A stretch of DNA of 64,000 nucleotides from Goleter apudmare HA4340-LM2 (lineage in GTDB: Bacteria; Cyanobacteriota; Cyanobacteriia; Cyanobacteriales; Nostocaceae), in contig JAHHHF010000081.1 of assembly GCA_019359495.1 (NCBI GenBank), positions 1 through 64,000 on the forward strand, in the 5' to 3' direction. Position numbers and translations under genes: made by a program. The notes under the pieces are model-generated. The model was not told the origin of the DNA and did not search any database. It saw only the letters and a list, made by a program, of their open reading frames with translations. Shown in pieces: positions 1 to 7,525 of the stretch. Each line of letters opens with the position of its first letter. Position 1 is the stretch's first letter.

Positions 1-120
1 CGGTTTATTAAGTATCAATGGCTTGAAATTGATGCTTATAAAAATTGGCAGACTTTTGTTGCATCTGTGGAAAATATTCTCCGAGAATTCGGTAAAAAAT
101 ATGTAATTAATTTTGTTTAG
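1..120 (+). CDS. C-terminal fragment of an unknown protein (cut by window start)
   Basis: Frame 1 is open from the first base and stops with TAG at 118-120, giving 39 residues ending NFV. The composition (WLEIDAYKNWQTF, then a helix VENILREFG) is protein-like, and no start codon is visible, so this is the tail of a longer gene. It lies just left of the leftmost att core, outside the 18-kb repeat unit. I cannot assign a family from 39 residues. Since the att core here lacks the tRNA 5' half, the gene may belong to another mobile element further left. Confidence 0.5.
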   Translation, partial: RFIKYQWLEIDAYKNWQTFVASVENILREFGKKYVINFV

Positions 121-247
121 CTACTTAAAAGTAGAGCATCGGAGTAAAGGAAAGATGGTGATTGTTGTGGGGGTGAGAAATTGGGGTAAGATTGGGGTAG
201 GCTATTTTTGCATAGCGTGAAAATACTGAAAAAAGGGGATTGTGGGA
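121..247. other. Left flank of the leftmost att site
   Basis: A 127-bp G-rich stretch contains a short direct repeat of ATTGGGGTA. Bases 246-250 (GAGGA) still pair with TCCTC across the CTGAAAA loop, so the anticodon arm is complete here. The D-arm and 5' acceptor strand of tRNA-Phe are absent upstream. I see no gene. Confidence 0.5.
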
Positions 248-308
248 GGACTGAAAATCCTCGTGTCACGAGTTCAAGTCTCGTTCCTGGCATCCAATCA
301 AGACAAGC
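248..308 (+). repeat. att core, copy 1 (3' half of tRNA-Phe)
   Basis: This is a 61-bp sequence repeated identically at 18254-18314 and 36260-36320. It reads as the 3' half of a tRNA: anticodon loop CTGAAAA (anticodon GAA, Phe), T-arm ACGAG-TTCAAGT-CTCGT, acceptor strand TCCTGGC plus discriminator A, then 16 bp of downstream flank. Identity stops at 247/248 and 308/309 when the three copies are compared. Tyrosine recombinases commonly use tRNA 3' ends as attB, and a tyrosine recombinase gene ends about 100 bp before the next core. Confidence 0.9.
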
Positions 309-313
309 TATCT

Positions 314-342
314 AGCCTCCAGAGTTATCGCCTTTGGTGGCT
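314..342 (+). terminator. Hairpin downstream of the tRNA 3' end
   Basis: AGCCTCCA (314-321) pairs with TGGTGGCT (335-342) with one mismatch, and TTGTTTG follows. The chromosomal side of the third core has its own hairpin at 36326-36358. The element may therefore bring a replacement 3' flank for the tRNA it enters. The function is inferred from position only. Confidence 0.35.
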
Positions 343-410
343 TGTTTGCTATTTGTGCCCGTTTTTTGCCATAGCAGTTTTATCAAAGCCTGTTGATCCA
401 TCAGGTTTAC

Positions 411-740
411 TTAATTTTTTAGCCCTAAAATTTCTGGCTGGGTTTGAACCATCGTTTTAAATTTCCTCAGTTCATCCCAAGCCCTGGTGTTGGTGTCCAG
501 TTTATTGGAGTGCTGATTTGGATGGTAATTTTGGCACTTGAAGAGAATATATTTGGCGATCGCCTCCAAGACGATATCGGCTGCATTGCCGTGTAACACG
601 GCATCACCTCTATCTAGTGCCCTAGCATAAGCCATGATTTCCACTTCCAGTGCGACGGGAACGCGAATCACTTTAGTTTCTCCATACTGCCAAGAGCTAA
701 CACTCTTCCAAGTAGTGCGAGTCTTGCCACCTTTGCTCAT
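411..740 (-). CDS. Small RHH-like putative DNA-binding protein (109 aa)
   Basis: The first half carries ETKVIRVPVALEVEIM, a beta strand followed by an amphipathic helix as in ribbon-helix-helix proteins; cyanobacterial plasmids and islands often carry orphan proteins with a similar VIRVPVAL stretch. The C-terminal half is polar and helical. A near-perfect 7-3-7 palindrome lies 17 bp upstream of the ATG and a perfect copy of the same palindrome lies inside the gene, which suggests autoregulation (inference). It is the last gene of the minus-strand block, separated from the holin-like genes by 85 bp. The family assignment is tentative. Confidence 0.7.
   Translation of the reverse strand: MSKGGKTRTTWKSVSSWQYGETKVIRVPVALEVEIMAYARALDRGDAVLHGNAADIVLEAIAKYILFKCQNYHPNQHSNKLDTNTRAWDELRKFKTMVQTQPEILGLKN
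587..603. promoter_or_regulatory. Perfect 17-bp palindrome inside the RHH-like gene
   Basis: TGCCGTG-TAA-CACGGCA is a perfect inverted repeat with 7-bp arms and a 3-bp centre. An almost identical site lies at 757-773, just upstream of the same gene. The pair looks like a duplicated operator. Confidence 0.5.
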
Positions 741-756
741 AAAAAAAATCCTCTAT

Positions 757-773
757 TGCCGTGTAACAAGGCA
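757..773. promoter_or_regulatory. Palindromic operator candidate upstream of the RHH-like gene
   Basis: TGCCGTG-TAA-CAAGGCA differs by one base from the perfect palindrome at 587-603. It sits 17-33 bp upstream of the start codon at 740, a position suited to promoter occlusion. Confidence 0.5.
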
Positions 774-825
774 TTGTAGAGGATGCATCATCTTGAGTGG
801 AAGTTTACTTGAGAGGAAGGATTGA

Positions 826-1005
826 CTAAATATTACTATCCGGTATCGCTGGTCTTTGCACCAGATACCCCAGGATTGCTGTAGCGACTCCACCTACAGC
901 ACCTGCTAAATGAGTATCAATAAGTCCGCTACCACTCAAAAGGCTTGCGCCGCCAGCCACTAATCCCAAAAAGGTGCTGAGTCTATCTAATGTTTGCTTG
1001 TTCAT
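826..1005 (-). CDS. 59-aa holin-like membrane protein
   Basis: The ATG at 1005 overlaps the stop of the 89-aa gene upstream as ATGA, so the two are probably translationally coupled. The 59-residue product starts MNKQTLDRLSTFLG and has two Gly/Ala-rich hydrophobic stretches (about residues 12-28 and 33-50, GAVGGVATAILGYLV) separated by a short polar turn, then a polar tail. Size, topology and pairing with a second one-helix protein resemble phage holins, but no sequence family is certain. It is a shorter ORF than usual gene-calling cut-offs. Confidence 0.72.
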   Translation of the reverse strand: MNKQTLDRLSTFLGLVAGGASLLSGSGLIDTHLAGAVGGVATAILGYLVQRPAIPDSNI

Positions 1006-1271
1006 GGTTTTTCCTTGTGTCTAAATTCAGCTTTGATTTCCAAAATGTCATGCCCAATGGCATCTAGTCGTCGATCCATCTCAACCATTAATTGCCCAAT
1101 CCCTTGAGAAATTTGCTCTTGATTGCGCTTTAAATGATTGAAATCTCGCTCTGATGCATACTTTTTTTTCTCGCTGTTTACATACCAAAGTATTGCTCCA
1201 GTGGCAGTAGTAAAAAGAGCCAAAGCGAAACTACATAATGCAACCAGAGTATTTATATCAAGAGGTTTCAT
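1002..1271 (-). CDS. Single-TM coiled-coil protein (89 aa)
   Basis: One N-terminal membrane helix (about residues 8-31, LVALCSFALALFTTATGAILWYV) is followed by a charged helical region with heptad character (residues 40-85). The start overlaps the end of the 133-aa gene by 14 bp and its stop overlaps the holin-like gene by 4 bp. An inner-membrane protein with a cytoplasmic or periplasmic coiled coil is the structural reading. It might act with the holin-like protein, but that is inference from adjacency. Confidence 0.8.
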   Translation of the reverse strand: MKPLDINTLVALCSFALALFTTATGAILWYVNSEKKKYASERDFNHLKRNQEQISQGIGQLMVEMDRRLDAIGHDILEIKAEFRHKEKP

Positions 1272-1659
1272 TAGATTTATTTTTAATCTTCCCCAACTCT
1301 AGGAGGATAGTCTTTTGTAACATATCAGGAGTGCAAGCAATCTTTCTGCCATTAAAAGCCAATTCCCAATTCTGTTCATCTCTTTTCAACAAAATCTGAG
1401 TATCTAAATAAGTAAAAACAGCTACTACAGATAGCGCGGAGATTTCTTTGGGAGGAAGTATTTTAATGCTCAGGGAACTCCTTAGAGCATTGTCCAGGCA
1501 TCCATTCAATTCACTTTCGAACTGCTTTGTTAAAGCATTTAAAGCAATTTCTTCAGCCCCGTGACGGTCTCTTTGGATATTCTCATTTCTACTTTGTACA
1601 CTCTTCCATTGAGTATCAATAGCATCATCAATCTTGAACTGTGGCAAGATAATTTCCAT
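1258..1659 (-). CDS. Hypothetical element protein (133 aa)
   Basis: The start is the ATG at 1659 (MEIILPQFKID), preceded by AGGAG seven bases upstream; the frame is open to a TTG further up, but that lacks a ribosome site. The product is helical and charged in the first half (QSRNENIQRDRHGAEEIALNAL), with a beta-like second half. No signal peptide or membrane helix is seen. It lies ten bases after the stop of the 524-aa membrane protein. I do not recognise the family. Confidence 0.75.
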   Translation of the reverse strand: MEIILPQFKIDDAIDTQWKSVQSRNENIQRDRHGAEEIALNALTKQFESELNGCLDNALRSSLSIKILPPKEISALSVVAVFTYLDTQILLKRDEQNWELAFNGRKIACTPDMLQKTILLELGKIKNKSNETS

Positions 1660-1669
1660 GTATTCACTC

Positions 1670-3244
1670 CTAATCAATTACGTTTTCAGCACCCGGTTTT
1701 TGCAACATCTCTAAAATGATGTCGTTAAAATTGGGCGGCTCCACATCAACCCACAAATCAATTCGTTCCTCTTTTCTGATGTAGCGTTTTCCGTTGATAG
1801 GAATTCCACTACCCAGCGCTCCTGGAACACGATATTGATTAAATAGTGTGAAATAAGCAGGATAGACTTTCACAGGCTGCTTAATGTAGCTACCCGTAAC
1901 ATCCTCTGTTCTGTCTTCTGTGATGGTTGGTTTTTTGATTAATTCAGCTTTACTGAGGGTCAAAAGCGCTCTTAGCCTGTCCTCGGCTTCATCGCCAGTT
2001 ACTGCGTAAACAGCCATTTGGCGACCATTGTTCAGCAAACCAGTAGCTCGAAACCTGCCGTAAAGATAGCCATTGATGCCCCCACAAGCTAGCTTGATTC
2101 GCTCCCAATCCAATTTAGCTGGGTCAATGTCCGGTACAGAATAGCTGGCACTAACTAACCTGTCTTGTCCCAAACGTTTAGACCAAGGCGGAGTTGGCAC
2201 ACTGAAGAATTGCACCTGCAAGCTTAAACTTCTTGGTTTACCTCGCAAATAATCATCAATGGGGGTTCCCACAAAGGTTCCTATATCGCGCTGTTCCATC
2301 AACTGATAATTTGTGAGGGTTTGCACGATGACAGGCCTAAGAGCCGCTTCTGGACCAGCTAACACAATTCGTTGGTCATCAATAGAGCGATCTGGAGTGA
2401 TTTCAACATATTTACCTTCTCCCATTGGAGGCATTTGCTCTTGTGCAAGTTTCTCTTGTGCAAGGAAAGCCTCGATTGAGTTGGCGACTACGTAGCCAGC
2501 TTCCACGCATCCATCCCAAGCCTCCTCTAGGGCTTCTTCAACAAAATTTCTTACGAAACTGTTATCTATTGATTCCACGGCTTCATCAACCCCCATAGCA
2601 AACGACCCAGGCTTGGAATTAGGAGCGCCCCAAGCTTTGACTGCATCTGCGGCTTTAGAACCGAAAAACCGATTGACTACATCCACATTGGTTTTAATCC
2701 ACTTGCGGATATTTTTGAAACTCCATAGAAGCAAGGATTGCACGCCACTCATAAACGTGTAGCGAACTAAATTAGATAAGTTAGCCAGAAATTCTTCAGC
2801 CAGTTCTTCAGTCACATTCTTAAGAACGTAAGCCCCCATTGCCTCGTTGAAAGACATGATGATAGCCCCAGGAAGGACACCACAGCCCAAATAACCAATT
2901 AAATTCCCCACAGTTCCACCTAAAAGCCCTCCAATTGCGTCCCATCGCTGGCGTATTTGCTGGTCAATTGATTGGTCACTCATGTTCCAGTCAAAATTCC
3001 AAATGAACTGAACAGTCGAAACAAACAGCGACCATAGTCCGGTTAGAGTGAAGCTGATCAGGTTGCCAGCCTGGGAAATCAAAAACCCTACCAAGCGACT
3101 GCCAGCATTCCAAAGCCAGCCTAGTAAGCCTCCTTCATCATCTCGTTGTGCATTTTCAAACTTGGGATTAAACGAACGATTCCCAAGCGCAGAACGCACC
3201 TGGCGAGACTCTAAGGCACTTTCAACAATATCCGCTAGCCCCAT
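1670..3244 (-). CDS. 524-aa membrane-anchored element protein
   Basis: GGAGG precedes the ATG. Residues about 35-85 hold two long hydrophobic stretches (LLGWLWNAGSRLVGFLI and FTLTGLWSLFVSTVQFIW), and residues 100-180 hold a Gly-rich hydrophobic region and a third (VQSLLLWSFKNIRKWI). The remaining ~330 residues are soluble and rich in predicted strands. The start overlaps the upstream 131-aa gene by 10 bp. Membrane N-terminus plus large soluble domain would suit a membrane-spanning virion, secretion or DNA-transfer component, but no known motif (no Walker A) is visible. Function unknown. Confidence 0.85.
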   Translation of the reverse strand: MGLADIVESALESRQVRSALGNRSFNPKFENAQRDDEGGLLGWLWNAGSRLVGFLISQAGNLISFTLTGLWSLFVSTVQFIWNFDWNMSDQSIDQQIRQRWDAIGGLLGGTVGNLIGYLGCGVLPGAIIMSFNEAMGAYVLKNVTEELAEEFLANLSNLVRYTFMSGVQSLLLWSFKNIRKWIKTNVDVVNRFFGSKAADAVKAWGAPNSKPGSFAMGVDEAVESIDNSFVRNFVEEALEEAWDGCVEAGYVVANSIEAFLAQEKLAQEQMPPMGEGKYVEITPDRSIDDQRIVLAGPEAALRPVIVQTLTNYQLMEQRDIGTFVGTPIDDYLRGKPRSLSLQVQFFSVPTPPWSKRLGQDRLVSASYSVPDIDPAKLDWERIKLACGGINGYLYGRFRATGLLNNGRQMAVYAVTGDEAEDRLRALLTLSKAELIKKPTITEDRTEDVTGSYIKQPVKVYPAYFTLFNQYRVPGALGSGIPINGKRYIRKEERIDLWVDVEPPNFNDIILEMLQKPGAENVID

Positions 3245-3630
3245 AATTCCTCCAGTTTGATCTGTAGGTTGGCATCTGGGGTCACTCCTACCAAACGCGA
3301 TCTACGTCTGCCAACTTTGTAAACTTCAAAATCACGGAAGTAAACAGAACGCTCTTGTAAGTCCAAAGGAATAGGCAATTCAACAATCACAGGGGTAGTG
3401 GCTGGATAGAGTCTTACAGCATTACCAGTTTGGTCACTGTTAGCCGTGTTGTATCTAGGGCGAATCAAAACGTAACTAGAAAGCTTATTCCAGTCATTAC
3501 AGATGAATGAGGCGCGAAGTGTGGAATTGGCACCTGTGGCTGTGACAGGGAACTTAATCCACTGTTTTTTCACGGTTTGTATAGTGCCAAGGTTATTCCA
3601 AACGCCAATATCATCCGTAGTTGTCGTCAT
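3235..3630 (-). CDS. Beta-rich element protein (131 aa)
   Basis: The protein is made of alternating hydrophobic and polar short segments (WIKFPVTATG, SYVLIRPRYN, TTPVIVELPIPLDL) typical of an all-beta fold, with few helices and no signal peptide. It overlaps the 84-aa gene by 20 bp upstream and the 524-aa gene by 10 bp downstream. A small structural (virion-like) subunit is one possibility, judged only from fold character and neighbours. Confidence 0.75.
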   Translation of the reverse strand: MTTTTDDIGVWNNLGTIQTVKKQWIKFPVTATGANSTLRASFICNDWNKLSSYVLIRPRYNTANSDQTGNAVRLYPATTPVIVELPIPLDLQERSVYFRDFEVYKVGRRRSRLVGVTPDANLQIKLEELWG

Positions 3631-3865
3631 CTTGCCCTGATTCCTCTAACCATTGGTCGTATTCTCCCCCCTCTACGTATTTCACCATTTCTGCTTCTGT
3701 CACCGCTTCTAACATGCCACTGCCAGCACGAGCAACGAAAGCAAAATCAGGATTGTGGTAGGCGTAATCTCGCCAATCTGGGGGAAGAGTGCCGTAAAGG
3801 TATTCGTCAAAAAAAGGATGACCGGGGAGAATTAACCCGGCTTCCGTTTCAATTGGGAGCAGCAT
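3611..3865 (-). CDS. Acidic 84-aa element protein
   Basis: The start codon shares one base with the stop of the 224-aa gene (TAATG). The product is acidic, with aromatic-rich LPPDWRDYAYHNPDF near the middle and an acidic tail EESGQDDDNYG. No family is recognised. The tight overlaps on both sides make it a real operon member. Confidence 0.72.
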   Translation of the reverse strand: MLLPIETEAGLILPGHPFFDEYLYGTLPPDWRDYAYHNPDFAFVARAGSGMLEAVTEAEMVKYVEGGEYDQWLEESGQDDDNYG

Positions 3866-4539
3866 TAGGGGTTTGATGGTGCCGCGCCGACCAAGATTTT
3901 CTCTTCACTAAGAATGTCGTATCCGGCTTGGACCACATCTCCTTGCTTATCAGTAGAGAAGAAACTGGAGAAATTTGACCCATTGGGCAGTAGTTTGGAG
4001 GCCTTACCTGGATAAGGCATTGTAGCTCCACTGACAAGTTTGTTTCGTTCAGCATCCGTAGTGACAACTACCGAGCTACTCAGTCCTAGTTCTGCTCCAT
4101 AAGCATCAAAGTCAGCTTTGTTCATAGGGAAGCAGTACAGTATACCCCCGGTCAATGTCGCAATAGCAGTCAAGCTATTTCTAGGCGAAGTGGGAGAACG
4201 CAAAGATACACTTCTACGAGTTTTCGTTAAAGTCCATCCTGCGGATTGAGCTGTTGAAATGCTGTTGTAAGCGCAATAGCTACTAGCTGTTTGCTGCAAT
4301 CCTGCACCATTTCCTAGTTTTTTAGTTACTCTCGCAGGTTTCGGGGCATTGGCTCCTATGATAAGAATTTTTCCGGCTTGAATATTACTAGCAGCGTTAT
4401 GTCCAAGAGAAATAACATCTGAACTGGACACCCCAGGTAATGATGCAATATCTTTTGGTTTAAATCCAAAATACATCAGTTCATTTACCGCTACAAAAAC
4501 CGTATTTGTTCTTTTCTGTCCCCGCGTATAACTCGGCAT
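3865..4539 (-). CDS. 224-aa element protein, LysM-like N-terminal region
   Basis: GGGAGA precedes the ATG and the gene opens this sub-operon after a 250-bp gap. The first ~35 residues are basic (MPSYTRGQKRTNTVFVAVNE). Residues 25-62 (FKPKDIASLPGVSSSDVISL, ending in AGKILIIGAN) recall a LysM-type repeat, though weakly. The rest is Ser/Thr-rich and mixed alpha/beta with no membrane helix. It could be an abundant structural or surface protein. That is inference, and the fold is not established. Confidence 0.78.
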   Translation of the reverse strand: MPSYTRGQKRTNTVFVAVNELMYFGFKPKDIASLPGVSSSDVISLGHNAASNIQAGKILIIGANAPKPARVTKKLGNGAGLQQTASSYCAYNSISTAQSAGWTLTKTRRSVSLRSPTSPRNSLTAIATLTGGILYCFPMNKADFDAYGAELGLSSSVVVTTDAERNKLVSGATMPYPGKASKLLPNGSNFSSFFSTDKQGDVVQAGYDILSEEKILVGAAPSNP

Positions 4540-4793
4540 AAGTATAAATCTCCCTACTTAGATACTTCAAGATATTACATCCTGAGCATTAATGGCTATA
4601 GTAAAAACCCCCTGAATAGTGCTGTTTAACTATTAGTAAGTTTGAATACATCTGGCTGACGACAAGCCTCAAAAACACAACTTATTGTCACCTCGTTAAC
4701 TATCAAAAACTGCATTTAGACCCTTAAGGGTGCTAATAAAAGACGATGCCTCGCCAAGCCTTAAAACCCAACCAAAATCAACCCCTGTGAAAA
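4540..4793. promoter_or_regulatory. Divergent intergenic region with a 12-bp palindrome
   Basis: This 254-bp gap separates the minus-strand 224-aa gene from a plus-strand Arg-rich gene. It contains the perfect palindrome ACCCTTAAGGGT at 4720-4731, about 60 bp upstream of the plus-strand start. Promoters for both directions are expected here, but I cannot pin -10/-35 boxes with confidence. Confidence 0.4.
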
Positions 4794-5039
4794 ATGGAAT
4801 TAATCTGTTACCCATTACTCAGCACCCCCAGCAAACGCGCTATGCGCCGACGTTGGCGTTCAAAACGATTTGGACTTAAACGCCCGTATCGCTACGTGCC
4901 CCAATACCGACTCATTAAAAGATTGATGGCTGAGACGGGGTTTTCCGAGGTGCAAGTGAGGCGACAGATATATAATGAAAGGCTTTTTCTGCTAAAAGAA
5001 GATTGGGGACATTCAGAAATTACAGCTTCTGACGTGTGA
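4794..5039 (+). CDS. Arg-rich small protein on the opposite strand (81 aa)
   Basis: This is the only plus-strand gene inside the long minus-strand block. The first 35 residues are very basic (RAMRRRWRSKRFGLKRP) and residues 40-70 read LIKRLMAETGFSEVQVRRQI, an amphipathic helix-turn-helix-like pattern. It may start at the second Met (4842). No good ribosome site is visible. A nucleic-acid-binding role is plausible. It ends 3 bp before the convergent 662-aa gene ends. Confidence 0.6.
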   Translation: MELICYPLLSTPSKRAMRRRWRSKRFGLKRPYRYVPQYRLIKRLMAETGFSEVQVRRQIYNERLFLLKEDWGHSEITASDV

Positions 5040-5042
5040 AAG

Positions 5043-7031
5043 CTACGTGCTTTCGCTGGTATCATTCCCAATTTCTCTGATTTTTGGGCGTTGAGCGAAT
5101 GGACGCCCATAAGGATTAGTGGTGTCTGTGATACCCGGTTGAGTGATAAATCCAGATTCAGCATTTTCCACAAAGCTATCCCAATCATTTTTCTTCGGTT
5201 CTGGTGATGGAGCATTGGGATTGTTTGGATCTGGTGGTGGGGTCAATCCAGATAAATTGCTCATGACTGTGGATATATCAGCCGCGCCACGAAGAATGCT
5301 GCCAAGTTTGCCCAAAGGGTCACTAGTGCCGACATTGCGATAGTTGGCAGCCCGGTACATGGCCGCCATCTCTAGTAGTGGCACGAGAACATCATTTAAA
5401 TCGTTCTTGTCGTCGTTATCGAACCCTTTAACCTTCACTTCCCCCGGCTGGAGCATTTTATCTAGTTGCTGTTCCCCTGGCTTGAAGGTAAATGGAACTT
5501 GGCGCTCGACTTGTTTACCCTTGTAGCCTAAGAATTCAGAATTGGCAGCTGCATGATCTCCTGCTAATATTGCCGCTTGTTTGGCACTGCCTGCCTCAAT
5601 CATGGCGTTAACCGTGGCAATTAAATTGGCATTTGATTCTGATTGCAATACCAACAGTATCCCCACGATTTCCGCTATGGATTCAGCTAAGTTTGGTAAC
5701 TCTATTGCGCGTTCTTGGTTCCCTTCTTGCGTTAAATCGGCATCTTCAATTTTAATTTCTTGGGGGAATTGTCCAAATTGGTTATTAGTTTGTTTGATTG
5801 AATAAGCGATAAATTGCGCTAAGTTTTGAATTTGAGTTGTGCCACTGTTCTTTTTGGTTAAGCTATTTGGCACAAATGCGGGTAAATCAGTTGAACCAAT
5901 TTTCTTGAGGATTAATCTTAAAAGTTGTTCTACATTTGAATTATTTGGACAGCATCCCATTTTGCAGCATTCCTTACGGGGTGGGGGTGGGGGGAATGTC
6001 CCCCGCTCTTTTATGTAGTCCGAACAAACAAGTTTGAGTGAAATTTGTTGATTAGTGACATTAAGTCTATCCCATGAAGCATCACATCCAATATTCCCAA
6101 AAGAATCTTCGGCACAGTTTGAAATTACAATACTATATTGACGAAATGGCGTAACAACATTAATGAAACTATCTAAAACGTCAAAATTAACAATATAGTC
6201 AGACTGTTGTTGGTTTGTTACTGTGCTGTAATTGTACAAGAAACCATAAAGAATATTATCTTGTAATACTTGTTGACTTAGCGCTATCCAACCTAATGTT
6301 GTATTTACACCGCCTATTATGCCGCTTAATGTAATCAATTGTGTTCCCGCATCACGAGGATGATTCCTGGGTATAGTGTGAGTAAATAAAGATTCTGTAA
6401 TTGTAGGTTGATTATTCAATCTAGGATTAAAAATTAATGATTCAGTTGTTGCCTTAAAAGTTACCCTAATAGTTTTAACTGTTTCTTGTAATTCTGGCGG
6501 AAATACAGCCGATTCCAAGGATACTGTTACTTTAGAGTATTGCCAGCCTTGCCCAGAGAATTCATAATCTGAGGCATTGCTAATCGAATTCAAAGACCGA
6601 GTTATTCCATCAAAATAAGTGAAAAATAAATTTCTTGTAATTACATAAAAGTTTAATCCATCTTCGCAGTTGCCTTCTGGCACGGCTGGACGGTCAACAT
6701 ATTGAATGATGACAGGTTCTGGGGGTGGTTCCTCAACTGTAGGAATGCAATTTGGATTTCTGTAAACAATTTGCACAGGAGGTAGTTTTATAAATCCCAA
6801 AGTGAGATTTAATTGGATTCCTAGGTTACAGCTATCAAACACTATTGAGGGTTCTATCGCTGCGAATTTTAAAGATAGTGGATTTTCACCACAATATGGA
6901 CTATTGGGGTATCTATCGCAATCTGTGGGGTCTGCTGGCGTGTTGGGTGTTACGTAAAAGGGGGAGTTGAAAACAGGTACAAGTCCCTCCTGTATGGTTT
7001 TTCTTTCTTTAAGTAGCTTGCGTCGTACCAT
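5043..7031 (-). CDS. 662-aa modular element protein with a Cys cluster
   Basis: This is the largest protein of the left block. Residues ~1-110 are Pro/Cys-containing; ~115-345 form a beta-rich domain (many alternating Val/Thr/Ile strands). A Cys cluster CCKMGCCPN lies near residues 353-361, after a poly-Pro run. The rest is helical with EIVGILLVLQSESNANLIA and a Pro/Asn-rich tail (TPPPDPNNPNAPSPEP). No signal peptide is seen. It could be a spike- or tail-like structural protein, or a membrane-surface protein. I do not recognise a family. The start overlaps the 48-aa gene by 23 bp, and GGTGAGA precedes the ATG. Confidence 0.82.
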   Translation of the reverse strand: MVRRKLLKERKTIQEGLVPVFNSPFYVTPNTPADPTDCDRYPNSPYCGENPLSLKFAAIEPSIVFDSCNLGIQLNLTLGFIKLPPVQIVYRNPNCIPTVEEPPPEPVIIQYVDRPAVPEGNCEDGLNFYVITRNLFFTYFDGITRSLNSISNASDYEFSGQGWQYSKVTVSLESAVFPPELQETVKTIRVTFKATTESLIFNPRLNNQPTITESLFTHTIPRNHPRDAGTQLITLSGIIGGVNTTLGWIALSQQVLQDNILYGFLYNYSTVTNQQQSDYIVNFDVLDSFINVVTPFRQYSIVISNCAEDSFGNIGCDASWDRLNVTNQQISLKLVCSDYIKERGTFPPPPPRKECCKMGCCPNNSNVEQLLRLILKKIGSTDLPAFVPNSLTKKNSGTTQIQNLAQFIAYSIKQTNNQFGQFPQEIKIEDADLTQEGNQERAIELPNLAESIAEIVGILLVLQSESNANLIATVNAMIEAGSAKQAAILAGDHAAANSEFLGYKGKQVERQVPFTFKPGEQQLDKMLQPGEVKVKGFDNDDKNDLNDVLVPLLEMAAMYRAANYRNVGTSDPLGKLGSILRGAADISTVMSNLSGLTPPPDPNNPNAPSPEPKKNDWDSFVENAESGFITQPGITDTTNPYGRPFAQRPKIREIGNDTSEST

Positions 7032-7155
7032 GATTAAATCTCACCAGTAAGCCGTAAGAAAAGTTTCTCAAGCGTTTGTATTTATCTATCATCAATTCTT
7101 TATCAAGCTTGCCGTAAATTTTGTAAGGCATTTTGAAATCATCCATGTCATTCAT
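7009..7155 (-). CDS. 48-aa small protein coupled to its neighbours
   Basis: The ATG at 7155 forms an ATGA overlap with the stop of the 123-aa gene, and its stop lies 23 bp inside the start of the 662-aa gene. The product begins MNDMDDFKMPYKIYGKL and is basic and helical towards its end. It is below usual ORF length limits, but the coupled arrangement is the same as for other genes of the element. Function unknown. Confidence 0.6.
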   Translation of the reverse strand: MNDMDDFKMPYKIYGKLDKELMIDKYKRLRNFSYGLLVRFNHGTTQAT

Positions 7156-7523
7156 CGCGCGGTTATCTCCATTGTGAAATCATCTTTGAAATTGAAAGGC
7201 ATATAATTTTGGCTGGCAATTAGCCTGTATTCAGCTAAATCATCTGGAGACAGCGAATCAACAATATTTTCAATAGTGCTATCCCAAATGAGTTTTAGTA
7301 ATTGCAAATCTTCGTTAGTAATATCAGGCTTCAATTCCAGTCTGGTAATAGCAATTTCTAGCCTGATTCTGGCGTTTTGATTGGGGGTTAGTTGAGATAG
7401 TTTGTTGTAGGCTAGGCTTAACAACATTTGAGTTGAATATTGGGATACGTCAGGGGGAATTAATGATTGCTCAATCTGTCGTATCTCAATCAATTCTCCA
7501 TCTTTAAAAATTCTTAATTCCAT
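7152..7523 (-). CDS. Hypothetical element protein (123 aa)
   Basis: The start chosen is the ATG at 7523 (MELRIFKDGELIEI), two bases after the stop of the preceding gene; a TTG further upstream is less likely. The first ~20 residues look like a beta hairpin, followed by helical stretches (LLSLAYNKLSQLTP, NEDLQLLKLIWDSTIENIV). It is soluble with no signal. A virion assembly or tail-chaperone-like role would fit the neighbourhood but is not shown by any motif. Confidence 0.75.
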   Translation of the reverse strand: MELRIFKDGELIEIRQIEQSLIPPDVSQYSTQMLLSLAYNKLSQLTPNQNARIRLEIAITRLELKPDITNEDLQLLKLIWDSTIENIVDSLSPDDLAEYRLIASQNYMPFNFKDDFTMEITAR

Positions 7524-7525
7524 AG

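Noticed and set aside
242-460. 72-codon plus-strand frame covering the att core (also at 18269-18466)
   Set aside because: It translates tRNA and hairpin sequence and has no ribosome site; copy 2 shows only a shorter version of it.
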